DNA of 64,000 bases, from the NCBI RefSeq assembly GCF_010894405.1, contig NZ_JAAIYA010000004.1, positions 434,001 to 498,000 of the forward strand, written 5' to 3'. Shown here in pieces: positions 34,731 to 42,279 of the stretch. Source of the DNA: Pyxidicoccus caerfyrddinensis. GTDB taxonomy: Bacteria > Myxococcota > Myxococcia > Myxococcales > Myxococcaceae. Every line of letters begins with the position of its first letter. The first letter of the stretch is position 1. Both the position numbers and the translations under genes were made by a program. The notes below the pieces were generated by a model. It was not told the origin of the DNA. It did not search any database and saw only the letters and a list, made by a program, of their open reading frames with translations.

Positions 34731-36140
34731 TCAGGGCTTGACCGTGACGTTGATCTTGAAGGAGCGGTCCACCAGGCCGGGCGACAGTGCCTTGGCCAGG
34801 AAGAACTCCACCTCGAAGGTGCCCGGGTTGCGGGGGGTGAAGAAGAACTCGCGGGTGGCCGGTCCGCCGCCGGGGCCGGGCTCGAAGTTGGCCTCGCGCA
34901 GGCCCACGCGCTTGGCCACCGTGGGCTCAATCGCCCAGGTGAAGCCGGGCTGCTCGGGCAGCCGCACGGTGAGGCCGTGGTTGAGCTTCACATCCACGGA
35001 CGTGGGTACCTCACCCTCGATATGGACCAACTCCATCTCGTCGCGAGACACGGCACGGGCCTCGGAGGGACGCGGCTCCACGTTCTCCGCGGTGATGCGC
35101 CCACCCCAGCCAGACGTCTTGTCCACCACGCCCTGGATCTGCAGCGTGTGGCCCACGTGCTTGCGCAGCGGCCGGGTGGCGGCCTTGCCCTCGATGATGA
35201 AGGAGACCTGCTGGCGGGTGCCGCCGTTGGACACCACGATGACGTAGTCCTCGCCCGTCATCTCCAGGTTGCCACGGATGGTGGCGAAGCCCTTGACGCC
35301 CGCGCCCATGCCGGCCGCCGTCACCATGGAGACCTCGCCGGGCGACAGGTAGCGCAGCCGCGGTTCGGTCTCCGCGGGGGCGACCTCCACCACCTCGGCC
35401 TCCGGCTTCTTCGCCGAGTACTTGCGCACGTCCACCACGCCGCCGTGGTTGGTCGTCTTGCGGATCATCCCGCTGACGGAGACCTTGTGGTCCACGTAGG
35501 CCGGGAAGACCTCCTGATCAGGCCCCTGGAGGAGGAAGGTCAGCTCGCGCTTGTCGCGCCCCACCACCACGAGGTGCGGCATCTCGTTCACGAGGGCGAG
35601 GCGGCCCTTGAGGCTGCCCTCCCCCATGACGCCACGACCCTCGCCGGCGGTGAGCAGCTGCTCCATCTCACGCTTGGTGAGCGGCTCGCCCGGGGGCGGC
35701 AGCTTGGTGGCGCGCGGGCGCGGACGGTCCGCGGCCGGGATGGAAGTCCCCGCTCCGCTGGTGCCACCCGCCTTCGAGCCCTTGCCACCCGCGGCCTTCG
35801 CGGGAGGTGCGCCCTTGGCGGGAGGGGCAGCCGTCTTGGCAGGAGGCGCCGCCTTCTTCGCGGCGGGCGCCTTCGCGGCCGGGGCCTTCGCCGCTGGAGC
35901 CTTCGTCGCTGCAGCCTTCTCCTCGGGGGCCTTCTCCGGCGCGGCCTTCTTCACCGCGCCCTTGGCACCCTTGGCCACGTCCGTCGCCGCCTTCACCAAT
36001 TTCGTCGCCGCCTTTGCCACCCGTTTTGAGGCGTTCTTGATCAGATCCAGCCGGGCGGTGTTGTCCTTCTTCGCAGCGGGCTTTGCGCCAGCCTTGCCAG
36101 CGGGAGTCGTCTTCTTGGCCCCGGACTTGGGCTTGGCCAT
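34731..36140 (-). CDS. Histone-like Lys/Ala/Pro-rich N-terminus joined to C-terminal I42-like domain
   Basis: This is a 469-residue protein without a signal peptide. Residues 1-140 are low-complexity Lys/Ala/Pro repeats such as KAPAAKAPAAKAPAAKK. A middle region follows that probably includes OB-like or beta-barrel folds (LALVNEMPHLVVVGRDKREL; KFINV-type strands around VSVSGMIRKTTNHGGVVDVR). The C-terminal 95 residues resemble a chagasin/I42 inhibitor beta-sandwich: GLTVRLPEQPGFTWAIEP, FFFTPRNPGTFEVEFFLA. AAGGAG lies nine bases before ATG 36140. The combination is unusual; the N-terminus suggests binding to nucleic acid or polyanions. It is driven by the promoter at 36229-36257. Confidence 0.7.
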   Translation of the reverse strand: MAKPKSGAKKTTPAGKAGAKPAAKKDNTARLDLIKNASKRVAKAATKLVKAATDVAKGAKGAVKKAAPEKAPEEKAAATKAPAAKAPAAKAPAAKKAAPPAKTAAPPAKGAPPAKAAGGKGSKAGGTSGAGTSIPAADRPRPRATKLPPPGEPLTKREMEQLLTAGEGRGVMGEGSLKGRLALVNEMPHLVVVGRDKRELTFLLQGPDQEVFPAYVDHKVSVSGMIRKTTNHGGVVDVRKYSAKKPEAEVVEVAPAETEPRLRYLSPGEVSMVTAAGMGAGVKGFATIRGNLEMTGEDYVIVVSNGGTRQQVSFIIEGKAATRPLRKHVGHTLQIQGVVDKTSGWGGRITAENVEPRPSEARAVSRDEMELVHIEGEVPTSVDVKLNHGLTVRLPEQPGFTWAIEPTVAKRVGLREANFEPGPGGGPATREFFFTPRNPGTFEVEFFLAKALSPGLVDRSFKINVTVKP

Positions 36141-36217
36141 CGACGCAGTCTCCTTGAGAGTTCCCGTGTCCTTTCAACGGGTTGGCGGGCCGCCCCAGGG
36201 GGGCAGGCAAGCCTCGC

Positions 36218-36257
36218 GATCACGATTGCTTGTAATGGTGATCAGCTAGGCTGTCAA
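36218..36257 (-). promoter_or_regulatory. Promoter with a palindromic operator-like site over the -10 region
   Basis: On the minus strand TTGACA (36257-36252) and TACAAG (36234-36229) are separated by 17 bases, a good sigma70-type promoter placed about 80 bases before ATG 36140. An inverted repeat, GATCACGATT and AATGGTGATC (9 of 10 matching) around a 6-base centre, spans 36218-36243. It therefore covers the -10 and the start point, as expected for a repressor site. The repressor is unknown. It would control the histone-like gene and possibly rnr. Confidence 0.6.
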
Positions 36258-36337
36258 ACTAACACTTGATTTTCTCACGGACTTTGTCCGAGTTGGAGGG
36301 CCAAGCCACGTGCCCCGCACATGGCTATAAGCCGGGC

Positions 36338-37570
36338 ATGAACGACGCCGCCACATTGCTGCCGGTCGAGGAGGCGCGGGCCCAGATCCTGGCCCTGGCG
36401 CCCTCGCTGCCCGCCGAGTGGGTGCCTCTGGAAGACGCCCTGGGCCGCACCCTGGCCGACGACGTGACGGCGCAGCGCACCCTGCCTCCCTGGGACAACT
36501 CGGCCATGGACGGCTACGCGGTGCGCAGCGCGGACCTGGCGGGGCGCCTACCGGTGCGGTTGGTGGTGGCGGAGACCGTCTACGCCGGGGCCACGCCAAA
36601 GCGGGAGGTGACGCCCGGGACGTGCGCGCGCATCATGACGGGCGCTCCCCTGCCCGCCGGCGCCGACGCCGTGGTGATGCGCGAGCGCACCCGCCCGGTG
36701 CCCGACGGGGGCGCTGATCAGGTGGACATCCTGGAGGCGGCGGGGCCCGGCAACTTCGTCCGCCCGCGCGGCGAGGACGCGGGCGAGGGCCAGGTGCTGC
36801 TGCCCCGGGGCACGCCGCTGGGCATCCCCGAGCTGGGGCTGCTGTGGGCGCAGGGGCAGCTGTGCGCGCCGGTGCCGCGAGCCCCTCGGGTGGCCATCCT
36901 CTCCACCGGTGACGAGCTGTGCCGCGCCGACGAGCTGCCGCAGGGCCGCATCGTGGATACCAACGCCCCGTCGCTCGCACTGGCGGTGCGGCGCGCGGGC
37001 GGGGTGCCGGTGCTGCTGGGCATCGCCCGGGACACGCGCGACTCGGTGGAGGCGGCCCTGTCCCGGGTGGACGGCTTCGACGTGGTGCTCACCAGCGCGG
37101 GCGTGTCCGTAGGCGAGCGCGACTACGTGAAGGAGGTGCTGGCCGCCCTGGGCGTGGAGCAGCACTTCTGGCGCGTGGCCATCAAGCCCGGCAAGCCGCT
37201 GGTGGTGGGCCGGCGCGGCGGCACCCTCTTCTTCGGGCTGCCCGGCAACCCGACCTCGTCCCTGGTGACTTTCGAGCTGTTCGTCCGCCCCGCCCTGCGC
37301 CGGCTGCTCGGGCATGCCGACGTGGAGCCCGGGCGGACCTCTGGCCGCCTGGACGGCCGCCTGGCGAAGGCCGCCGGGCTGGCCCACTTCGTCCGCGTCA
37401 CGGCCGCCTGGAGGGAGGGCGGGCTCTGGGCCCGTCCCCTGGCCACCCAGACCTCGGGTGTTCTGCGGTCGGCGGCAGCGGCCACCCATCTGCTGCATTT
37501 TCCCCAGGGGGCCAAAAGCCTGGCTCATGGAGACCCCGTGGAATTGCTTCCGCTTTCCTGGGTGGCCTGA
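36338..37570 (+). CDS. moeA: Molybdopterin molybdenumtransferase MoeA
   Basis: This 410-residue protein inserts molybdenum into adenylylated molybdopterin. It shows the family motifs LPPWDNSAMDGYAVR near residue 50, GTCARIMTGAPLPAGADAVV, VAILSTGDEL, VVLTSAGVSVGERDYVKEV and the loop FFGLPGNPTSSLVTFELFVRP. The start at 36338 gives a normal length and N-terminus (LLPVEEARAQIL). It is divergent from the histone-like gene. moaA, another cofactor gene, lies 22 kb away at 59572. Confidence 0.95.
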   Translation: MNDAATLLPVEEARAQILALAPSLPAEWVPLEDALGRTLADDVTAQRTLPPWDNSAMDGYAVRSADLAGRLPVRLVVAETVYAGATPKREVTPGTCARIMTGAPLPAGADAVVMRERTRPVPDGGADQVDILEAAGPGNFVRPRGEDAGEGQVLLPRGTPLGIPELGLLWAQGQLCAPVPRAPRVAILSTGDELCRADELPQGRIVDTNAPSLALAVRRAGGVPVLLGIARDTRDSVEAALSRVDGFDVVLTSAGVSVGERDYVKEVLAALGVEQHFWRVAIKPGKPLVVGRRGGTLFFGLPGNPTSSLVTFELFVRPALRRLLGHADVEPGRTSGRLDGRLAKAAGLAHFVRVTAAWREGGLWARPLATQTSGVLRSAAAATHLLHFPQGAKSLAHGDPVELLPLSWVA

Positions 37571-37689
37571 GTAACGCACGACCGTCCAGTGCATCCAATA
37601 AGCCGACGGCGTGGAAAAGCTTTGAGGCTGCCTTGACTTGCGACCGTGGGGACTCCAAACAGGGGCCCTGCAACCGGAGACGACTCGAC

Positions 37690-38364
37690 ATGTCGGATAC
37701 TCGCTCACCCCAGGTCCTTCCGACCCGAAAGCACACGCAGCACCTCGAGCGGTTTTCAGAGGCGGACGTACCCACCGAGCGCGGCACGCTGAGGACCATC
37801 GTCTTCCGCGACAAGCGCAACGGCCGCGAGCACGTGGCCCTCGTGGTGGGCGACGTGCAGGGCATGGAGGGGGTGCCCGTGCGCATCCACTCCGAGTGCC
37901 TGACGAGCGAGGTCTTCGGCAGCCTGAAGTGCGACTGCCGGCAGCAGCTGGACCGGGCGCTGGACTTCATCACCCAGGGGGGCCTGGGGGTCGTCCTGTA
38001 CCTCCGCCAGGAGGGCCGGGGAATCGGCCTGGGGAACAAGATCAAGGCGTACGCCCTGCAGGCCAAGGGCCTGGATACCTACGAGGCCAACAGGCAGCTG
38101 GGCTTCGCGGATGATCTGCGCACGTACGACATCGCGGCGGAGATGCTGCGCAGCCTGGACGTCCGCTCGGTTGATCTGATCACCAACAACCCGCTCAAGA
38201 TTGCCGGCATGGTCGAAGAGGGTGTCCCCGTCCGGCGTCGAATAGCTTCCCGGACCGAGCACAATCCGCATAACCTCGACTATTTGAGGACGAAGCGCGA
38301 GCGTACGGGGCACCTGATTGAGCTCTTCGCCGAGGACGACGACACGGAAGCCAAAGCCGGCTGA
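37690..38364 (+). CDS. ribA: GTP cyclohydrolase II
   Basis: This 224-residue enzyme converts GTP to the pyrimidine that starts riboflavin synthesis. It has the zinc cysteines in HSECLTSEVFGSLKCDC, the substrate loop YLRQEGRGIGLGNKIKAYAL, and LGFADDLRTYDIAAEML with the catalytic Tyr and Arg. It is the stand-alone type; no DHBP synthase domain is fused to it. A GGAGA site precedes ATG 37690. Its end overlaps the start of the next gene by about 47 bases if that gene uses TTG 38318. Confidence 0.95.
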   Translation: MSDTRSPQVLPTRKHTQHLERFSEADVPTERGTLRTIVFRDKRNGREHVALVVGDVQGMEGVPVRIHSECLTSEVFGSLKCDCRQQLDRALDFITQGGLGVVLYLRQEGRGIGLGNKIKAYALQAKGLDTYEANRQLGFADDLRTYDIAAEMLRSLDVRSVDLITNNPLKIAGMVEEGVPVRRRIASRTEHNPHNLDYLRTKRERTGHLIELFAEDDDTEAKAG

Positions 38365-39247
38365 GAAGCCGCCCGCGCGGCGGCGCAATGCCGTTGCGCG
38401 CAAGCCGTCCCGCGTGCCCTTCGAGGTGCGCTTCTGGGGCGTGCGTGGCTCCATCCCCGCGCCCGGCCCGCAGACGAAGCGCTACGGCGGCAACACGCCG
38501 TGCGTGGAGGTCCGCTGCGGGGACGAGCTGCTCATCTTCGACCTGGGCTCGGGAGCGCGGGCGCTGGGGGACGAGCTGCTGGCCGGAGCGAAGCCGGTGC
38601 GCGGATCCATCTTCATCTCGCACTACCACTACGACCACCTGCAGGGGCTGCCCTTCTTCGGCCCCATCTTCATTCCGAGCAACGCCTTCACGCTGTATGG
38701 CTCGCCCCGCAACGGGCAGACGGTGAAGCAGATTCTCGGTGGGCAGATGGTGCAGCCCTACTTCCCGGTGACGGCGGAGGGCGTGTTCCGCGCGCAGCTG
38801 ACCTATCGGGATTTGTCCCCGACGGAGACCCTGAAGGTCGGCCCGGCGAAGGTGAGCATGCTGGAGCTGAACCACCCGGGCGGCAACCTGGGCTATCGGG
38901 TGGACTGCGAGGGCCGCTCGGTGGTGTACGCCACCGACGTGGAGCACAGCAGCGCGATGGATCCGGGCCTGTTCGAGTTCGCGCGCGGGGCGGACCTGCT
39001 CATCTACGACTCGATGTACACGGATGACGAGTACCAGGGCCGCAACGGTCCGGCGCGCACGGGCTGGGGTCACTCCACGTGGCAGGCGGCGGTGCGCGCG
39101 GCGGATGCGGCCGGCGTGAAGACGCTGGTGCTCTTCCACCATGACCCGGGGCGCGACGACGCGGGCATGGACAAGCTGCTGCGCCAGGTGCGCAAGCACC
39201 GCCCCGAGGCGATTGCCGCCAAGGAGTCGATGGTCATCGCGCTGTAG
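38318..39247 (+). CDS. MBL-fold metal-dependent hydrolase
   Basis: This is a 309-residue metallo-beta-lactamase-fold protein. The metal motifs are ISHYHYDHLQGLP (H-x-H-x-D-H), LELNHPGGNLGYR, VVYATDVEH and LFHHDPGRDD. The beginning, VRFWGVRGSIPAPGPQTKRYGGNTPCVEV, is typical of the cAMP phosphodiesterase class II/RNase Z-like group in bacteria. The listed TTG 38318 start overlaps ribA and gives a basic disordered leader; GTG 38414 is a plausible shorter start. Its end overlaps the convergent lipB gene by 14 bases. Confidence 0.8.
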   Translation: MSSSPRTTTRKPKPAEKPPARRRNAVARKPSRVPFEVRFWGVRGSIPAPGPQTKRYGGNTPCVEVRCGDELLIFDLGSGARALGDELLAGAKPVRGSIFISHYHYDHLQGLPFFGPIFIPSNAFTLYGSPRNGQTVKQILGGQMVQPYFPVTAEGVFRAQLTYRDLSPTETLKVGPAKVSMLELNHPGGNLGYRVDCEGRSVVYATDVEHSSAMDPGLFEFARGADLLIYDSMYTDDEYQGRNGPARTGWGHSTWQAAVRAADAAGVKTLVLFHHDPGRDDAGMDKLLRQVRKHRPEAIAAKESMVIAL

Positions 39248-40319
39248 TCGCCACGGCGCGCTTCACCGTCTCGCGCAGGCCCCGGAAGGGCAGCCGCTCC
39301 AGGGCGGTGGGGACGTCCACCCATTCGTAGGCATCGTGCTCGGGACCCAGGCGCACCTCGGCGTCCGGGGCGCAGTGGACGGCGAAGCCGTTCTCCTCCA
39401 CGAGCCTGGGAGGAAGCGTCTCGCCCAGGGCGAAGGCGTGGCGGTAGTCCAGATCCACGGGTGTCAGGCGCAGCCCTGTCTCCTCTTCCAGTTCGCGGAC
39501 CGCGGCCTGCGCGGGGGACTCGCCGGGCTCCAGGCGGCCGGTGAGCACCTGCCAGAAGCCGCCGCGCTCCGGCTTGCGGCGCACGAGCAGCACCCGGGCC
39601 TCCTCGCCGTGGCCGCGCACCACCGCGATGCTGACCGTCCGCATGGGCGGCGGCGCCTCCACGCGCTCGCTGTCGAAGACGGCGCAGAAGCTGTCGGCGA
39701 TGGCGTCCTCCACCTCGGCCATGGGGACGGGCCGGCCCAATTCGCGCTGCATGGAGGTGACGCCGGCCTCGCGGATGCCGCAGGGGACGATGAGCTGGAA
39801 GTGCTCCAGGCGCGTATTCACGTTGAGCGCGAAGCCGTGCGTGGTGAGCCAGCGGGACAGGTGCACGCCGATGGCGGCGACCTTGCGCGCGTCGGGTGAG
39901 CCCTCCTCGCCAATCCAGACACCGGGCCACTTGGGGATGGGGCCCGCGGTGATGCCCCAGCGCGCGAGCACCTGCATGACGGAGCGCTCCACGTCGCGCA
40001 CGTAGCGGCGCACGTCATGGCGCTCGGGCGGGAGCAGGAAGATGGGGTAGCCCACGAGCTGCCCGGGCCCGTGGTAGGTGACGTCGCCGCCGCGGTTGGT
40101 CTCGAAGACCTCCGCGCCCTCGGCGGCGAGGCGCTCGTCGCTGGCGACGATGTTCTCCCGCTTCGCGGCGCGACCCAGGGTGAGAACGGGCGGGTGCTCC
40201 AGCAACAGCAGCACGTCGCCGGAGAGCCCCTGGCGCCGGGACTCGCCGAAGAGGCGCATCAGATTCAGCCCGTCCTCGTACTCCACGCGACCGAGCCGGT
40301 AGACGGTGAGGGTGTTCAC
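39234..40319 (-). CDS. lipB: Octanoyltransferase LipB fused to a Nudix hydrolase domain
   Basis: This is a 361-residue fusion. Residues 1-215 are LipB, which moves octanoyl from acyl carrier protein to lipoyl domains: LLLLEHPPVLTLGRAAK, RGGDVTYHGPGQLVGYPI, the acyl-thioester Lys in RKVAAIGVHLSRWLTTHGFA, and the Cys in LIVPCGIREAGVTSM. Residues about 220-355 are a Nudix domain with the complete box GRLEPGESPAQAAVRELEEE followed by TGL. The start is GTG 40319, overlapping the stop of the upstream gene (GTGA). Placement near lipA, E2 and E3 fits lipoate supply. The Nudix substrate is unknown. Confidence 0.95.
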   Translation of the reverse strand: MNTLTVYRLGRVEYEDGLNLMRLFGESRRQGLSGDVLLLLEHPPVLTLGRAAKRENIVASDERLAAEGAEVFETNRGGDVTYHGPGQLVGYPIFLLPPERHDVRRYVRDVERSVMQVLARWGITAGPIPKWPGVWIGEEGSPDARKVAAIGVHLSRWLTTHGFALNVNTRLEHFQLIVPCGIREAGVTSMQRELGRPVPMAEVEDAIADSFCAVFDSERVEAPPPMRTVSIAVVRGHGEEARVLLVRRKPERGGFWQVLTGRLEPGESPAQAAVRELEEETGLRLTPVDLDYRHAFALGETLPPRLVEENGFAVHCAPDAEVRLGPEHDAYEWVDVPTALERLPFRGLRETVKRAVATTAR

Positions 40320-41950
40320 GGGCTCCCCTTCCGCCGGCCCTTGCGCGGAGCGGCCGGCTTCGCCGCGGTATCCAGGCCCCACGTCCCCGCAGGCACCCGG
40401 TTGAGGAGCGCGTGCAGCTCGTGACCTCCGCGCGGCGAGCGCACGGCCTCCGCGGCGAAGGCGCCGAGCACGTCCTCGGAGAGGGAGACCGCTGGCACGC
40501 GCAGGGCCAGGCGCTTCCGGGCGATTTCCATGAACTCGGCCTGCGTGGGCGCGTGCAGCGGCAGCAGGACCTGCACATGCTCCAGGAGGCTCACGGGGAC
40601 GGTGGAGCCTCGCACGGCCTGAGCGAGCGCGGCCGTGGTGGGTACCGGCAGCGCGCCTGAGTCATTGCGGAGCACGGGGCCTCGCGCGTCCGGACAGAGG
40701 CCTCGCGCGCTCAGCACCACCGTGTGCCGTGGGTGGCGGGCGAGGAACGCGGTGAGAGTCGCGTGCGCCTCGGCGTCCATGCGGTCCACGTCCTCGATGA
40801 GGAGGGGCTGTGACGTGGGGGCCTGCTCCAGCGCGGAGAGGGAGGCGAGCACGCCGCGCTCCTGACGCTGGAGTTGCTGGAACCAGATGCTCTTGCCGCA
40901 GCCCTCGGGGCCGACGGCGAGCAGGCAGTGCGCGCCAGTCTGCAGCGCGCGCTCCAGCAGGGCCTGGGCCTCGGCCTGCCCCACCAGATCCATCAAGGCA
41001 CCAGTCGGCTCCACGGGGCGCTGGCGCGCGGGGAGCGGCACGGGCGTGACGTCAGCGAGCAGGGACACGGATTCCGACAGGCAACCCGCGCAGATGAACG
41101 AGCCCGTTGGGCCGGCGACCAGGTCTCCGACCTCGGAACGGGGGCGGCAGCAGAAGGAGCACCACGCATCCAGCGCCGAGTCCGCGCGGGTCGGTCCCCG
41201 CTCGATGAGCCGCTTCTCGCGCCTGCGCCGGGGGGCGGCGTCCGCACTCCCCTCCTCCGAGGCCGGGGCCGCGTCGGGCGCCGTGGAGGCCTCGTCCCGA
41301 GCGCCGTGCCTCTCCACGACGTCAGCAGGCGCTGCCGCTCGCACGGACTCCGTCGGCGACACCCCTGCCCCACCCGTTCCCGCCAGCTCGACCTCCGCGG
41401 ACAGCGCCGCTCGAACAGCCTCAGTCGGCAGGGTCCCCGCCCCAACAGCTCGCGCCACCTCGGCGGCGTCCACCGAAGCCGCCACCCGCGCGAGCTGTGC
41501 CTCCAACCGCTGCAGGTCCTCCGCGGGCTCGGTCTCGATGACCCACGCCTTGCCATCGCGAGGCGCATCCTCGTCGTCGCCCGCGCGCATGCCGGCCTCG
41601 CGCAGGGCGTCCTCGATGAGCCGCTGCCTCCGGACCAGCTCCGGCAGGGGCTCCTCGCCGAGAGAACGGTCCAGCTCCGCCGCCAGCCGCGAGTCCTCGT
41701 CATCCCCGGGCTGTGGGCGCGCGAGCAGCGTCTCCGGCATCCACTCCAGCCGGTTCACCGCTTCCGCGATGTCCACCCGGCTGCCGTCCAGCTTGCGTGC
41801 GTGACGGAGCAACTGCAGCGCGCGGGGCGCATTGCCGGCGCTCTGGTACAGCTCCGCAGCCCGCTTGAGGCAGTCCACGGCGCGTTCCATGTCCCCTTGC
41901 AGCTCGGCGGACTGCGCGGCACGGATGAGGTCGCGAGGATTGTCGGCCAT
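40316..41950 (-). CDS. TPR protein with ClpX-type zinc finger and P-loop ATPase-like domain
   Basis: This is a 544-residue cytosolic protein. Residues 1-75 are TPR-like (LIRAAQSAELQGDMERAVDC). A long acidic, Ala-rich linker follows. Near residue 265 is WCSFCCRPRSEVGDLVAG with a second pair ICAGC, a C4 zinc finger like that of ClpX. A P-loop domain then shows VGPEGCGKSIWFQQL (Walker A) and LLIEDVDRMDAEA (Walker B). The helical end recalls the small AAA domain. No substrate or partner is evident. It is coupled to lipB by a GTGA overlap. Confidence 0.7.
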   Translation of the reverse strand: MADNPRDLIRAAQSAELQGDMERAVDCLKRAAELYQSAGNAPRALQLLRHARKLDGSRVDIAEAVNRLEWMPETLLARPQPGDDEDSRLAAELDRSLGEEPLPELVRRQRLIEDALREAGMRAGDDEDAPRDGKAWVIETEPAEDLQRLEAQLARVAASVDAAEVARAVGAGTLPTEAVRAALSAEVELAGTGGAGVSPTESVRAAAPADVVERHGARDEASTAPDAAPASEEGSADAAPRRRREKRLIERGPTRADSALDAWCSFCCRPRSEVGDLVAGPTGSFICAGCLSESVSLLADVTPVPLPARQRPVEPTGALMDLVGQAEAQALLERALQTGAHCLLAVGPEGCGKSIWFQQLQRQERGVLASLSALEQAPTSQPLLIEDVDRMDAEAHATLTAFLARHPRHTVVLSARGLCPDARGPVLRNDSGALPVPTTAALAQAVRGSTVPVSLLEHVQVLLPLHAPTQAEFMEIARKRLALRVPAVSLSEDVLGAFAAEAVRSPRGGHELHALLNRVPAGTWGLDTAAKPAAPRKGRRKGSP

Positions 41951-41961
41951 ACGCAGTGAGC

Positions 41962-42162
41962 CTAATCGTCTCCGGGTAGCGCCGCGCGGCCTCCCAGAAT
42001 GGCCCGCGGCTCCGAGCGCTGCCCGGCCAGGTGCCAGGGCAGCCGGGCATACTCTCCTTCGAACATCGGCTCCGCCTGAACCGCCGGCAGCGACTCCGCC
42101 TCTCGAATCGCGGCGGCCACCGACCGCAGGAGCGGGTTGCCGAGACACGACGACCCGCTCAC
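41962..42162 (-). CDS. Small possible gene or remnant, 66 residues
   Basis: GTG 42162 starts a 66-residue frame (NPLLRSVAAAIREAESLPAV, FEGEYARLPWHLAGQ) that stops 11 bases before the TPR/zinc-finger gene. It overlaps the stop of the E1-like frame by 4 bases. It has protein-like composition but no recognisable family and no good ribosome site. It could be a short translated gene or the broken continuation of the E1-like piece. Confidence 0.3.
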   Translation of the reverse strand: MSGSSCLGNPLLRSVAAAIREAESLPAVQAEPMFEGEYARLPWHLAGQRSEPRAILGGRAALPGDD

Positions 42163-42279
42163 CGCTCGTCCACCACACGGATGCGCATCATCGCCCGGTA
42201 GAGCGCCACCAGCGCCTCCGGCGACGGCGCGCCCGCCGCGTCCGCTCTCGTGGAGAGCGGAGCGGTCGTGGCGCTTACC
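42159..42279 (-). pseudogene. Possible remnant of a 2-oxoacid dehydrogenase E1-alpha N-terminus
   Basis: Directly downstream of the E2 stop, an open frame ends with ADAAGAPSPEALVALYRAMM then RIRVVDER and TGA. The ALYRAMMRIRVVDER part closely follows the conserved first helix of E1-alpha subunits of pyruvate or branched-chain dehydrogenases (LYRxMxxIRxxDER). No start codon is found in this frame. After the stop, another frame continues with ERVVVSRQ, which weakly recalls the next E1 segment, as expected from a frameshift. The identification rests on about 20 residues. Confidence 0.35.

Noticed and set aside
31669..35247. 1192-residue plus-strand frame opposite rnr
   Set aside because: A long open frame caused by GC bias; RNase R on the other strand has all catalytic motifs.
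34061..35960. Repetitive DNA resembling a tandem array
   Set aside because: The repeats are codons of Arg/Gly-rich and Lys/Ala/Pro-rich protein segments (RNase R insert and histone-like head), not CRISPR or VNTR units.
37633..37661. TTGACT as a -35 upstream of ribA
   Set aside because: The -10 at the right distance (AAACAG) is too poor to claim a promoter.
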